Shown: positions 8,954 to 17,510 of the stretch, piece after piece
Position numbering within the stretch: position 1 is the first letter of the stretch
Layout of the letters: every line of letters starts with the position of its first letter
Assembly (NCBI GenBank): GCA_009838845.1
Contig: VXRD01000083.1
Span: 1 to 34,966 of the forward strand
Source of the DNA: Gemmatimonadota bacterium
GTDB taxonomy: Bacteria; Latescibacterota; UBA2968
Direction of reading: 5' to 3'
Length of the DNA stretch: 34,966 nucleotides
The notes under the pieces: generated by a model
Database searches by the model: none
What the model was told of the DNA's origin: nothing
What the model saw: the letters and a program-made list of their open reading frames with translations, nothing else
Position numbers and translations under genes: made by a program

Positions 8954-10228
8954 TCAACTCGTTTTCAATTCATCAATATTATCCCGCAATTTTTGGAACG
9001 CTTCGAGAATGAGGTCCATGTTTTCGCGCGGTCCGAGAAGAATGCGGTGTGTCAGATCAAGGGCTTCGGTTTCGTGAATGCGCTCGGCTTCGGGACAATA
9101 GACTTTGGTGTAGTCGATGGGATCAGCCTGATACAACGGGCAGCGGATTGGACAGCCTGTTTCGCCCCATTTGCCACTGGCAAACATGCTAAATTGATAG
9201 AGGGGCTTTGTTGGGCCAATGCCACAGGGTACGCCTTCGGCCTGGAGCGCTTTGCGGAATCGTTCGCGGTGAATGCCTTCAAATTCTTCGGAGATAAATT
9301 TGAAGTGCCAGCGATAGGGGTTCCAGCGGGTGACGCGCTCGTCAATGTCGAGGCCGGTGAGTCCGGGAATAGATTCCATTCCTTTGTGGAGGTACTTGAG
9401 ATTTTTCCACCGAATTTCTGCCTGTTCTTCGAGGCGGGTGAGTGCGATCAGACCGATGGCCGCTTCAAATTCGCCCAGTCTTAGGGTTGTAGCAGGCCAG
9501 GTGAAGTTCATGCTTTCTTCGCCCCTGTCTCGGCCTGCGTGATGATACCGAAAGGCTTTTTCGTACAGGCTTTCGTCTCTGGTCATCACCACGCCGCCTT
9601 CGCCTATGGCGAGCACTTTGCCGGGCATGCAGGAGAAACCAGCAATGTCGGCGTGAGATCCCACGCCTTTGCCTCTCCATTGACCGCCGTGCGCATGAGA
9701 ACAGTCACTGACCAGGCCGATGTTGTGTTTGCGGCAGATGTCACCTAAAGCATCTGTATCGCAGGGCATGCCGCCCATATCTACGGCAACCACTGCCCGT
9801 GTGCGCGGCGTGATGAGGGCTTCTACGCTTTTGGGATCGATGGTGTAGTTGCGCGGGTCGATATCGGCAAAGATGGGAATGCCATTGCAAATCATGACGC
9901 AGGAAGCAGACGCAATATAAGTTGACGCAGGGACAATGACTTCACAGCCAGCTTCGACGCCGAGGGCGCGCAAGCAGGTTTCGAGTGCTGTGGTACCCGT
10001 GGAGACAGCAAGGGCGTATTTGCTGTCGTGAAATTCTGCAAAGGCCCGTTCAAATGCGTAGAGTTTGCTGTCGCCATGGTTGTAATAGTCAAAGCCACTG
10101 CGCCCCCATTTGTGGCTGCGAAGGACGCCGACAACGGCTTTTTCTTCGCGTTTATCGTGAACCGGCCAGGGTTGGCGCAGGTCTCTATTAACCGTTTTTG
10201 AACCACCGTTGATTGCGAGTTCAGGCAT
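8954..10228 (-). CDS. DegT/DnrJ/EryC1/StrS-family aminotransferase
   Basis: The 424-residue protein is a fold-type I PLP enzyme of the DegT/StrS family, which transaminates keto-sugars and is often found in amino-sugar or aminocyclitol pathways. It has 'ALAVSTGTTALETCLRALGV' (72-91), 'VIVPASTYIASAS', Asp175 in 'LVSDCSHAHGG', and the PLP lysine Lys204 in 'CMPGKVLAIGEGG'. 'GRDRGEESMNF' and 'LGEFEAAIGLIAL' are also typical. ATG 10228 is chosen over the upstream open frame because family homology begins there and it overlaps the end of the upstream ceramidase-like gene by 8 bp (ATGCCTGA), an arrangement that couples translation. The two products probably act on one pathway. The substrate is not known. 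Confidence 0.87.
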   Translation of the reverse strand: MPELAINGGSKTVNRDLRQPWPVHDKREEKAVVGVLRSHKWGRSGFDYYNHGDSKLYAFERAFAEFHDSKYALAVSTGTTALETCLRALGVEAGCEVIVPASTYIASASCVMICNGIPIFADIDPRNYTIDPKSVEALITPRTRAVVAVDMGGMPCDTDALGDICRKHNIGLVSDCSHAHGGQWRGKGVGSHADIAGFSCMPGKVLAIGEGGVVMTRDESLYEKAFRYHHAGRDRGEESMNFTWPATTLRLGEFEAAIGLIALTRLEEQAEIRWKNLKYLHKGMESIPGLTGLDIDERVTRWNPYRWHFKFISEEFEGIHRERFRKALQAEGVPCGIGPTKPLYQFSMFASGKWGETGCPIRCPLYQADPIDYTKVYCPEAERIHETEALDLTHRILLGPRENMDLILEAFQKLRDNIDELKTS

Positions 10229-11465
10229 TGGAGTGCTCCCTGTGGGATGAATTATCGTGCAGTTTTGTGAGTAAGGTTTGCGTTTCGTCAATCCAGCGTT
10301 CACCTGTGCCGGGAACAACGCAGGCGCGGTTGTATTCGAGTGGGTCGCTTGGGTAGGGGATAACGCCGTAGCCACCGAAGTTATACGCGCGGCGATTTGG
10401 CACATAGCCACATGATCCCTGGGAATAGCCCATGACAATCGTGCGCGCAAAGGGGGATGACGATTGGGTGGATAGAGATAGCTCGATGAAGGGTTCACCC
10501 TGCCAGAAGACGAGTGCCAGGTCGTCGCTTATGCGGATGGCGGGAATTTCGATTCGGATGGTTTTTTCGTTTGTGTATCGGTTGGGGAGTGTGTCTTGCC
10601 AGCGCTCGACTTTAAGTGAAAGTTTTTTTTCTGGCGTTGCTTGTGTCCAGGCAACGATGGCTTCTCTGGCGAGCGCTTTGCCCATTTCTTCGACCGTATC
10701 ATAATTGTCTCTGGGTTCCTGTATCGGAAGTATGTTGCCACATGCCCCTTGTAGAAATATTGAGAAAGGTACAGATGTGCCCGCTTCAAAGTGGTGACAG
10801 GTAGCGCCGGGATATTCGGCGGTGAAGAGACGATTGGCGGTCATCATGATGACGGGATGAGCGGCAAAGTGGATTGCGGTCGCGATGGGTTGGCCATTGG
10901 GTGTGTCGAACCGCAGGACAGTGACTGCGGGGTCAACAGGGCCGTTGGGAAGTTTTTCGGGATTGAGGTTAAACGATTTAAAGCTTCCGTCGGGCAATAT
11001 CTGGCGTCTGTTGTAGGCGAGGTCGGTGTTGACAGCGCCCGTTGAGAGTGTGGCGGGATTGAGATTGGCTATAGACTCGACAGCAGCATCGACAACCTGC
11101 TTTCTCATGTGAACAATCGCATCATCTTCGGGGCTTCCGCCAAAGTAGTAGATGCATTCTGGGCCACTGTGATTGTGGGTGCTACACAGGATCAGGTTTT
11201 CGGGCGGAAGATCGGATTGTGCGGCAAAAGCATCGCGCATGGCATCGACGTCGATCCACTGAAAGCTCAGGAGATCTGACGAGCAAATGACGATAGTGGT
11301 CGTATCGTCAGATAGTGCCAGCGCTTTGACGTATAATGGGTCATGGATGCCTTCTGCAATGCGAGGTTGCATGGGCGAGCGGTTTACGGGAAAAGCACCC
11401 ATGGCCGATCCCGTAGATGGTGTGATGTCTCGTTGTGATGTACCAATCTTTATTATATCTGCCAA
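10221..11465 (-). CDS. neutral/alkaline ceramidase N-domain-like protein
   Basis: This 414-residue protein resembles the N-terminal zinc domain of neutral/alkaline ceramidases. It begins 'IGTSQRDITPSTG' (7-19) and carries the zinc motif 'STHNHSGP' (His97, His99), 'HFAAHPVIM' (His203), 'WQGEPFIE' (Glu324) and 'GYVPNRRAYNFGGYG' (Tyr354 region). In ceramidases the nucleophile is a serine in G-D-V-S-P-N; here the matching stretch is G240-A-C-G-N, so that serine is absent. The C-terminal immunoglobulin-like domain is also missing, as 414 residues is shorter than ceramidase. It may be a metal-dependent amidase or esterase of unknown specificity. TTG 11465 is the likely start, with gggaga 8 bp ahead. 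It overlaps the aminotransferase by 8 bp. Confidence 0.75.
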   Translation of the reverse strand: MADIIKIGTSQRDITPSTGSAMGAFPVNRSPMQPRIAEGIHDPLYVKALALSDDTTTIVICSSDLLSFQWIDVDAMRDAFAAQSDLPPENLILCSTHNHSGPECIYYFGGSPEDDAIVHMRKQVVDAAVESIANLNPATLSTGAVNTDLAYNRRQILPDGSFKSFNLNPEKLPNGPVDPAVTVLRFDTPNGQPIATAIHFAAHPVIMMTANRLFTAEYPGATCHHFEAGTSVPFSIFLQGACGNILPIQEPRDNYDTVEEMGKALAREAIVAWTQATPEKKLSLKVERWQDTLPNRYTNEKTIRIEIPAIRISDDLALVFWQGEPFIELSLSTQSSSPFARTIVMGYSQGSCGYVPNRRAYNFGGYGVIPYPSDPLEYNRACVVPGTGERWIDETQTLLTKLHDNSSHREHSNA

Positions 11466-11546
11466 GGCTCAGATCTCCCATTTTGAATGTTCAGAAAATC
11501 CATACCGTTTTGTATTCGAACCATCTTTCTCCTGTTGAATCGCTAC

Positions 11547-12956
11547 TTAAAGCGTCATCGCATTCCACGGTTGTGTCGGATAATCCACCCACTGTTTTGA
11601 TCCGCGCTCAAACGCCCGCCGATACTCGGCGATTGCGCCTGCTTGTAGTTCTGAAATTCGCGGTGAATGTGCCGGATCATTTGCCAAATTCACAAACTCA
11701 TACGGGTCTTCAGCAATGTGATAAAGCTCTGGTCCATAAGGTCCATGAATATATTTCCACTCCTGCGTGCGAATGCTCAGGTTTAAATCTCGCGGATACT
11801 GTAACTCCGTAATCGCCACCTCGCGTTCACGTTCACGACCATCAACCAGCGATTTCAAACTCATGCCGGGTAAATGCACGGGAATATCCATCCCCGCAAA
11901 ATCGAATGCTGTAGGTAGTACATCCAACAGATTCACAAGTGAATCGTTCACCAAACCCGTTTGAAATCCCTTTGGCGGTTTCACAATGAATGGAATGCGA
12001 ATGGCCTGTTCGTAGAGATTGTATTTCGAAAATGCGGTTACCCCTCGCGATCCCAACAGTTCACCGTGGTCAGAGAGAAAAATGATCAGCGTGTCATCGT
12101 ACAATCCATTGCGATCCAAAGCGTTTATCACTTGCTGATGACTCTGGTCGCAGGCTGTGACAAAAGCCATGTAATTTGCAATCGCATCTCGTAGTTCTTC
12201 TCGCTCTAATCCGACAAAATTGGGATAAGCATCTCTATCGGGTAAATTATCCGGTGGTTCTGGTGGTAACGCAACGTCGGCAGGGTCATATAAGTCTGCC
12301 AAATTAGCTGGCGTTACGTGAGGTGCATGAGGCCCTGACAAACTGCAAATCATGAAAAACGGATTGTCCTTGTTTTCTTCCACAAAGGCAGCAGCCTGTC
12401 CGCCAACCCACCAGTCGCGCGTTTGCTCTAATCTCAAGCTGGTCGTAAATCCCTTAAATGCCGCCGCACAATTGTCTCCACCCCGACCAATTCCACGCGC
12501 TTCCCGCTCGTCCGTCCCCGTCTCCACCCAATCCCGATGTTCCGCCACAAAGTGGCTATCCATACGCTCGCCCGTCTCGTGAAATGGTCCTGCCCGATGA
12601 TCAAATCCGTAATAGTTGTCGCGTTCAATAGCCGCCTGATACGGTATTGTATGCATCTTGCCAAAGGCACCCGTTACAAAACCCGCCTGTCCAAACGCCT
12701 TTCCCATTGTCCACTCGGGGATTTGTGCGGGATTCAGTAAATGCCGATTGGAATAAATTCCTGACTGAAATGCATATCGCCCGTGCAACATCGAATGGCG
12801 ACTCGGCAAACACGGCGATACAGCACACGTTGCCTGCGTAAACCGAATGCCCTCCTGAGCCAAACGATCATACGTTGGTGTCTGCAACCCCGGATAATCC
12901 GCACACCCGAGGAAGGAATGCGCGTGTTGATCGTTCATTAAAATCACAACATTCAT
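11547..12956 (-). CDS. sulfatase (formylglycine motif CLPSR)
   Basis: The 469-residue sulfatase starts 'MNVVILMNDQHAHSFLGC', where Asp9/Gln10 occupy the metal position seen in choline-sulfatase-like enzymes. The formylglycine motif is C49-L-P-S-R53. 'GKMH', 'GPHAPH', the metal pair in 'FLSDHGELLG' and lysine in 'AFSKYNLYEQAIRIP' complete an intact site. The start at 12956 has the ribosome binding site aggaaga; the open frame upstream overlaps the neighbouring sulfatase and has no homology. There is no signal peptide, so it is probably cytoplasmic. It is 25 bp downstream of another sulfatase and 81 bp upstream of the ceramidase-like gene. The organic sulfate it acts on is unknown. Confidence 0.9.
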   Translation of the reverse strand: MNVVILMNDQHAHSFLGCADYPGLQTPTYDRLAQEGIRFTQATCAVSPCLPSRHSMLHGRYAFQSGIYSNRHLLNPAQIPEWTMGKAFGQAGFVTGAFGKMHTIPYQAAIERDNYYGFDHRAGPFHETGERMDSHFVAEHRDWVETGTDEREARGIGRGGDNCAAAFKGFTTSLRLEQTRDWWVGGQAAAFVEENKDNPFFMICSLSGPHAPHVTPANLADLYDPADVALPPEPPDNLPDRDAYPNFVGLEREELRDAIANYMAFVTACDQSHQQVINALDRNGLYDDTLIIFLSDHGELLGSRGVTAFSKYNLYEQAIRIPFIVKPPKGFQTGLVNDSLVNLLDVLPTAFDFAGMDIPVHLPGMSLKSLVDGREREREVAITELQYPRDLNLSIRTQEWKYIHGPYGPELYHIAEDPYEFVNLANDPAHSPRISELQAGAIAEYRRAFERGSKQWVDYPTQPWNAMTL

Positions 12957-12981
12957 AACTATCTTCCTGAAAATTGAGCAA

Positions 12982-14451
12982 TCAGTAAATATATCGCACC
13001 CGCCTGAACTCACCGAGCATCGGGTCCTTCACGCGTTCCATGTGATCTTGCATACATTGCATCAGCGATTCCTGCAATGTCTTGTGTGTCTCGAGACCGT
13101 AGAGGTTGTGCAATTCGTGCGGATCGTTTTCGAGGTCATAGAGCTCTCCGATATCCGATTGATTAAACACAAATTTGTGTGTCCTGGTGCGCACCATACG
13201 AGACTTGTGCTCCTGAATCTGACCATTGAACTGACAATACACGCTGTCACGCCCCGTCGGTTCATCCTCTCCCTTCAACAGCGAAAGAATGCTCTGCGTA
13301 TCGGGTACAATATCGGGTTGTAGATCTGCGACTTCCAAAAAACTCGGGAACAGATCCTGCAGATAGACAAATTCGTCGTTCTCCCGGCCCGGCTGTCGGC
13401 ATTCGGGATGCGCTGCAATTAGAGGCAGGCGAAAACTCTCCTCATCAAAAAAAGGCCCTTTTTCAAACAGCTTGTGTGCCCCCATATTGTCTCCGTGATC
13501 TGTGGAAAATACAACAAGCGTGTTTTCCGCGAGACCGAGCGTTTCCAACTCAGAAAGCATACGCCCCACCAGATCATCGATCATCGTCATATACCCCCAG
13601 TAGCGCGCCGTAATCTCCGCCCATTCGTCCCAGTTGTTGGGGTCAATCCCCCAATAACGAGATACCAGAGTCTGAACATAGGGACGATTCTCCAGCGTAT
13701 CGCAGAAACTCGGGTCCTCCGGAATGGACTTCGGGTCGTACATCGAGTAATACGGTTCCGGCACAATACACGGGCTGTGTGGACCCCAGAAATTGGTCCA
13801 GATAAAAAAGGGATCTTCTTCCTGTGCATACGCCCGCATAAGCTCAACTGTTTCCGAGGCAACCATGGCTTCGAAATTGTGCTCAATAGTTCCAGCATGG
13901 AGGCCGTGCAATTCCCGATTTCGCTGCCCTGGATTTCCCTGAGCATAGAACGCTTCTATAAGCTCTGGCGGTTCCAGGTTCTTCTCGTTCAAATAGTCCA
14001 GGTAATTCCTCGCAATCTGAGAATCTTTCTGCGCACCGCTCTTGATACCTGGCATATTGATATTGGATGCGGGATAGCCATATTTGGGGAAATCTCGTTT
14101 ACAGCGAAATCCCCAATCACTTGGGTTCTTTTGGTGATCCACATGCCACTTTCCCGCATACCCCAGGTTGTATCCTGCCCGGGGTAGCTCTGTCGCGAAA
14201 TTGGGAAGCGACTGATCCAACTGGCCACCGTTGGTTTCAACCCCGGTAATGTGACCGTACCGACCTGTAAATAGCGCGGCCCGACCAGGCGCACATGGGA
14301 TGATAAGCGGAAAAGCATTGTTGAAACGCACACCCCGGCTTGCCAGGTTGTCAATATGTGGTGTTCTGCACTGGGAGGCACCATAACAACCCAGCAGATC
14401 CCAGCGCTGTTGATCTGTTAGAATGAGTAGAATATTCGGTTTTTCTTGCAT
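12982..14451 (-). CDS. sulfatase (formylglycine motif CAPGR)
   Basis: This 489-residue sulfatase opens 'KPNILLILTDQQRWDLLGCYG' in family style (Asp13/Gln14). Its formylglycine motif is C53-A-P-G-R57, followed by 'AALFTGRYG'; glycine at the fourth place is less common than Ser or Ala but fits CxPxR. 'GKWHVD', 'WGPHSP', 'FSTDHGDNMG' and the lysine in 'FEKGPFFDEESFRLPLI' are present, so it should be active. A ribosome binding site (aagga) precedes ATG 14451. There is no signal peptide. It follows a PhyH dioxygenase after only 10 bp and precedes another sulfatase by 25 bp, so the three are probably one transcript. The substrate is not known. Confidence 0.9.
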   Translation of the reverse strand: MQEKPNILLILTDQQRWDLLGCYGASQCRTPHIDNLASRGVRFNNAFPLIIPCAPGRAALFTGRYGHITGVETNGGQLDQSLPNFATELPRAGYNLGYAGKWHVDHQKNPSDWGFRCKRDFPKYGYPASNINMPGIKSGAQKDSQIARNYLDYLNEKNLEPPELIEAFYAQGNPGQRNRELHGLHAGTIEHNFEAMVASETVELMRAYAQEEDPFFIWTNFWGPHSPCIVPEPYYSMYDPKSIPEDPSFCDTLENRPYVQTLVSRYWGIDPNNWDEWAEITARYWGYMTMIDDLVGRMLSELETLGLAENTLVVFSTDHGDNMGAHKLFEKGPFFDEESFRLPLIAAHPECRQPGRENDEFVYLQDLFPSFLEVADLQPDIVPDTQSILSLLKGEDEPTGRDSVYCQFNGQIQEHKSRMVRTRTHKFVFNQSDIGELYDLENDPHELHNLYGLETHKTLQESLMQCMQDHMERVKDPMLGEFRRVRYIY

Positions 14452-14461
14452 ACTTGCGTCC

Positions 14462-15253
14462 TTACATTTGAGATTCTCTGTTGAGGCCCATCACCTCGCG
14501 AACACCAGAAAATTCACGCCAGATATCAGTGAAGCAGTCGTTCCCATTTTCCTCGCAATCAACATGGCGCATACGAGAAATAGTGGCATAACGAATGTTA
14601 GGCGACACGTTTGGGGCGGCAGTATGGTACACGAGAAAATGAGCAAGGATGAGATCCCCTGCTTCACCGGTAATCATTTCTGGTGATTCCGGCTGAGGTA
14701 TGCGCGGCTGTCCCTTGGATAGAACCTCTATACCCTCTTTGTTAAGGAAGTCTTGATAGACATGGTGAGACCCGGACCAAACGGTGAAATTGCCACTATA
14801 AGGTTCGGGCACATCGGCGAGATAGATGACACCAAAGCAGGTGAAGCTCCGTTTATAGGTTCCTTTGGGTTTGCCATTTCTCCCGTTGCCCATATTGTCG
14901 ATATGACCCATCGGTTCGGATGGGTCTGCGTCAATATGCTTGGGAAACCGTGGCGCAGGACTTATGCGTTCAAGGGGTGTCTTGAGGTTTCCTTCGCCAA
15001 GCAGAGATTCTGCTAGAGAAATAATGGGGCTGTTGTGATACAAATCCGAAAGAACCGAACTGCCCCTCAGGTCCCCACCAAACCCACCGCCACCTCGATT
15101 GTTTGCCAGGTCTTCTTTACTTGGACCGGTTGAGCCGATAGAATGGTTCATCGCCTGACGCGCTCTGTCCACTATTGCTCTTGAAACTGCACCGGGGATT
15201 TTAATATAACCACGGTGATAAAATTCACGAATTTGTTCATTGGTAAGTTTCAT
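14462..15253 (-). CDS. phytanoyl-CoA dioxygenase (PhyH) family protein
   Basis: The 263-residue protein is a PhyH-type Fe(II)/2-oxoglutarate oxygenase. It starts 'MKLTNEQIREFYHRGYIKIPGAV'. The iron ligands are His117/Asp119 ('MGHIDN') and His210 ('YHTAAPN'), with Arg221 as the likely 2-oxoglutarate anchor. A glycine-rich loop lies at 54-60. The start at 15253 is chosen for its strong ribosome binding site (ggagga, 7 bp ahead) and for agreement with the family N-terminus; the open frame upstream shows no homology. It is 10 bp upstream of the CAPGR sulfatase. Because PhyH oxygenases sit next to sulfatases twice in this window, shared chemistry on one substrate is plausible but unproven. Confidence 0.83.
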   Translation of the reverse strand: MKLTNEQIREFYHRGYIKIPGAVSRAIVDRARQAMNHSIGSTGPSKEDLANNRGGGGFGGDLRGSSVLSDLYHNSPIISLAESLLGEGNLKTPLERISPAPRFPKHIDADPSEPMGHIDNMGNGRNGKPKGTYKRSFTCFGVIYLADVPEPYSGNFTVWSGSHHVYQDFLNKEGIEVLSKGQPRIPQPESPEMITGEAGDLILAHFLVYHTAAPNVSPNIRYATISRMRHVDCEENGNDCFTDIWREFSGVREVMGLNRESQM

Positions 15254-15404
15254 GGATTTATTCCTCCAGATGATATTCCTTAGGATGGACCGTCGGGAGA
15301 TTCTTACCGACTTCGTCACGAAAACCTTCTTTCGGTCATTCGGGTGGATCGGAAAGAGCATTGAAGCCCATGTAATCCTGTCCGCGGACAAGGATCACAT
15401 TTCT

Positions 15405-16268
15405 CTAACTCGCCATCGCCATTATCTGATCTTCATCTATCAGGAATTCTTTCGGTAAATTGAGGGGGTGGCCGTTTTCACACACGGGCAAATAATCCAG
15501 ATATTTATTTCCAGGTCGGATCGCCCGCATCCAGGGCACATCGCGTTTGGCAATAAATGTCCCTGCCAGGCCGATGCGTTGTTTGTCTGAGCGGTTTGGT
15601 CCGCTATAGTGCAACGCATTTTGATGCCACACGAGAATATCTCCGGGTTCCATCTCACAGGCCACCGCGTCCTGTTCCGGGTTATAGCCGTGATCGCGCG
15701 GATCCACTTCCGTGAGTTTATTGCCCTGCCGCTGGTGTGCTATGCGTCCCAGTTTCTGTGAAAAAGGAATCAACTGCAAGCATCCATTCTCTTTTGTTGC
15801 CCGATCGATTGCAATCCAAAAATCAAACATCACAGGCTCGTGGGGATCATAGGGGGCCGGGGGCATGTTCCAGGCTGCAGAATCCTGATGCCAGGGAGTA
15901 ACAGATCCGTGTTTGGGTGGTTTCAGAAAGAAACCACCGGCGTTTACACAAAAGTCATCCTGTAAAATAGAGCGCACCAGCCCGACGGTTCGCGGATTTG
16001 AAATCATCTTTTTCCAGAGCGTCTCATTGTGATACGCCGGACTATTCAATCGATAAAATCGGTGCAGTGGATTCCTGGCATTCGGCTGGTCCTCCTTCAC
16101 ATGCCCGATCCCCAATCGCTCGTATATGTCGGCGTGTTCGGCAATAAACCGAACGCGTTCTTTGATTATGGGGATATCGTCACGGTTCAACAATCCCTGA
16201 AAGATGAAATATCCCTTGTCCAGCAATTCCCGGTTCCAATTCTTATCGCGTATCTCGTCTCTTTTCAT
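15405..16268 (-). CDS. phytanoyl-CoA dioxygenase (PhyH) family protein
   Basis: This 287-residue PhyH protein has the full set of iron and cosubstrate residues: His127/Asp129 in 'TPWHQDSAAW', His220 in 'ALHYSGPNRSDKQR', and Arg231 within that last block. 'EPGDILVWH' before the distal histidine is also typical. It resembles the better-studied PhyH group that hydroxylates small substrates more closely than the neighbouring 263-residue paralogue does. A ribosome binding site (agagga) precedes ATG 16268. The 151-bp gap to the next PhyH gene holds no clear ORF. It follows the SGNH-like gene after 23 bp. No signal peptide or membrane segment is seen; the substrate is unknown. Confidence 0.87.
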   Translation of the reverse strand: MKRDEIRDKNWNRELLDKGYFIFQGLLNRDDIPIIKERVRFIAEHADIYERLGIGHVKEDQPNARNPLHRFYRLNSPAYHNETLWKKMISNPRTVGLVRSILQDDFCVNAGGFFLKPPKHGSVTPWHQDSAAWNMPPAPYDPHEPVMFDFWIAIDRATKENGCLQLIPFSQKLGRIAHQRQGNKLTEVDPRDHGYNPEQDAVACEMEPGDILVWHQNALHYSGPNRSDKQRIGLAGTFIAKRDVPWMRAIRPGNKYLDYLPVCENGHPLNLPKEFLIDEDQIMAMAS

Positions 16269-16291
16269 AACAGATTTCCTCTGTTAATGGC

Positions 16292-17440
16292 CTAATCCGC
16301 CAGACCATCCTGGTTTTCATCGTCTATGCCGGCATAAGGGCTTTCGACGATTGCCTCCCAGGCCACCCGACGCATAATCTTATCAACCCGTTCGGGGATC
16401 CCCTCCGGCACGTAATCGACGATGGTTTCCGGACTTCTCCGGTAAAGCATTCCGAAGTACATATATCCCGCCAGTTGTTCAATCCCGCTTGTTCTGGATA
16501 GGTGACCGCCGTCTCGATAGATCCCGCGTTTGCCGGCTCGTCCCCGATTTTCATCGATGCAGTCAAATTCGGGGAGCTTACCTTCATGGTACAACCGGAT
16601 CATCTTCATGACGGCTTCTCCCGCTGGGATCATGTGAACTTTTCCAGGATACTTCTCTTCCAAACTGGTGTATAGCTGTTCAGCGATGGTCTTTTGCAGG
16701 TATTTGTGATCGGCCTCCAGGCTGGCCATTACCTCATCGGGCTGCTTTTCCTTGTAAGAGGGAAGATGTCGTGGCCATCCGTCCTGGATATAGAATCTCA
16801 TTTCGGGATTGTTCTCAAGGCAGAAGTCGATCCACTGTGTGTAATACTCGGGCAGGTCATCGTAATAACAGCCCCAGGTCATGACGTCCCATTCGCCAGT
16901 GGCAATCGCGGGCAGCAAAATGGGCGCAGGGGGTGTGTCTTCGTTCCATTTACCGAATTCCTTGAGCCATATTGCATTGGCGGCGCCTGTCGATCCGCCC
17001 CCTCCGTGGATTCGCTGGTGATGGCCCGTGTATCCCGCCGCCCCGGCAATTTCAATGAGCTTGTTTCGGCCCGGTGCGACCCAGCTATGTCCTGTCATTG
17101 CGATTCGAAGTCCATTCCCTTTCTCAAAGGAGAGGGGGCGCGCCGAGTTTTTCCCCATTTCTATGAATTTGGCGAACTCGGATTTGTCCGGTTTGTGAAT
17201 CAGGGTCTTTTGAATCCGCGCGCCAGTCCGGTTGGGTTGCGTGCTGTTTGGCCCAATTGTTTCGGCCTGATATGCGCGCCATTCCGCTGCTGTAAGGATT
17301 CCGTCCTTATTTTTATCCGCCTTCGGGTGCTGCGCCAGAAGTCTTTTGAACCGCGGATCCGTCTCCGATGTTCTCTGTTGCGCCAAAGCCAGTCCCATAA
17401 AACTGCAAAGGCAAAATAAAAAGATGAATTTTGTTCTCAT
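16292..17440 (-). CDS. exported SGNH-hydrolase-like protein with calcium-binding loop
   Basis: This 382-residue protein has a clear signal peptide (1-20, ending GLALAQQ), so it is probably exported. An EF-hand loop follows at 42-53 with D42, N44, D46, G47 and E53 in the canonical places. The main domain begins 'LRIAMTGHSWVAPGR', where Ser119 sits like the SGNH nucleophile, and has 'HGGGGSTGAAN' as a possible oxyanion block. It closes with 'RDGGHLSRTSG', whose Asp310 and His313 fit the catalytic D-x-x-H. The C-terminus ends in a DxNxDGxxD-type motif (374-382). SGNH enzymes deacetylate or de-esterify carbohydrates and lipids; assignment here rests on motif spacing only. The start is the methionine just before the signal peptide, with cggaaga upstream. 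Confidence 0.65.
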   Translation of the reverse strand: MRTKFIFLFCLCSFMGLALAQQRTSETDPRFKRLLAQHPKADKNKDGILTAAEWRAYQAETIGPNSTQPNRTGARIQKTLIHKPDKSEFAKFIEMGKNSARPLSFEKGNGLRIAMTGHSWVAPGRNKLIEIAGAAGYTGHHQRIHGGGGSTGAANAIWLKEFGKWNEDTPPAPILLPAIATGEWDVMTWGCYYDDLPEYYTQWIDFCLENNPEMRFYIQDGWPRHLPSYKEKQPDEVMASLEADHKYLQKTIAEQLYTSLEEKYPGKVHMIPAGEAVMKMIRLYHEGKLPEFDCIDENRGRAGKRGIYRDGGHLSRTSGIEQLAGYMYFGMLYRRSPETIVDYVPEGIPERVDKIMRRVAWEAIVESPYAGIDDENQDGLAD

Positions 17441-17510
17441 CGACTGTTCTTCCGTGTTAGGAGTGGGAAATACACATGACAATAGGGACAGCATCACTGA
17501 TGTAGCAAGC

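Noticed and set aside
10229-10498. Upstream open frame of the DegT aminotransferase.
   Set aside because: It lies inside the ceramidase-like gene on the same strand in another frame and shows no homology; ATG 10228 fits the family start.
13474-14187. A 237-codon plus-strand open frame opposite the CAPGR sulfatase.
   Set aside because: The sulfatase is supported by several motifs; the antisense frame has no recognised domain or ribosome binding site.
15254-15391. Upstream open frame of the 263-residue PhyH protein, giving 46 more residues.
   Set aside because: Family homology and the best ribosome binding site both point to ATG 15253.
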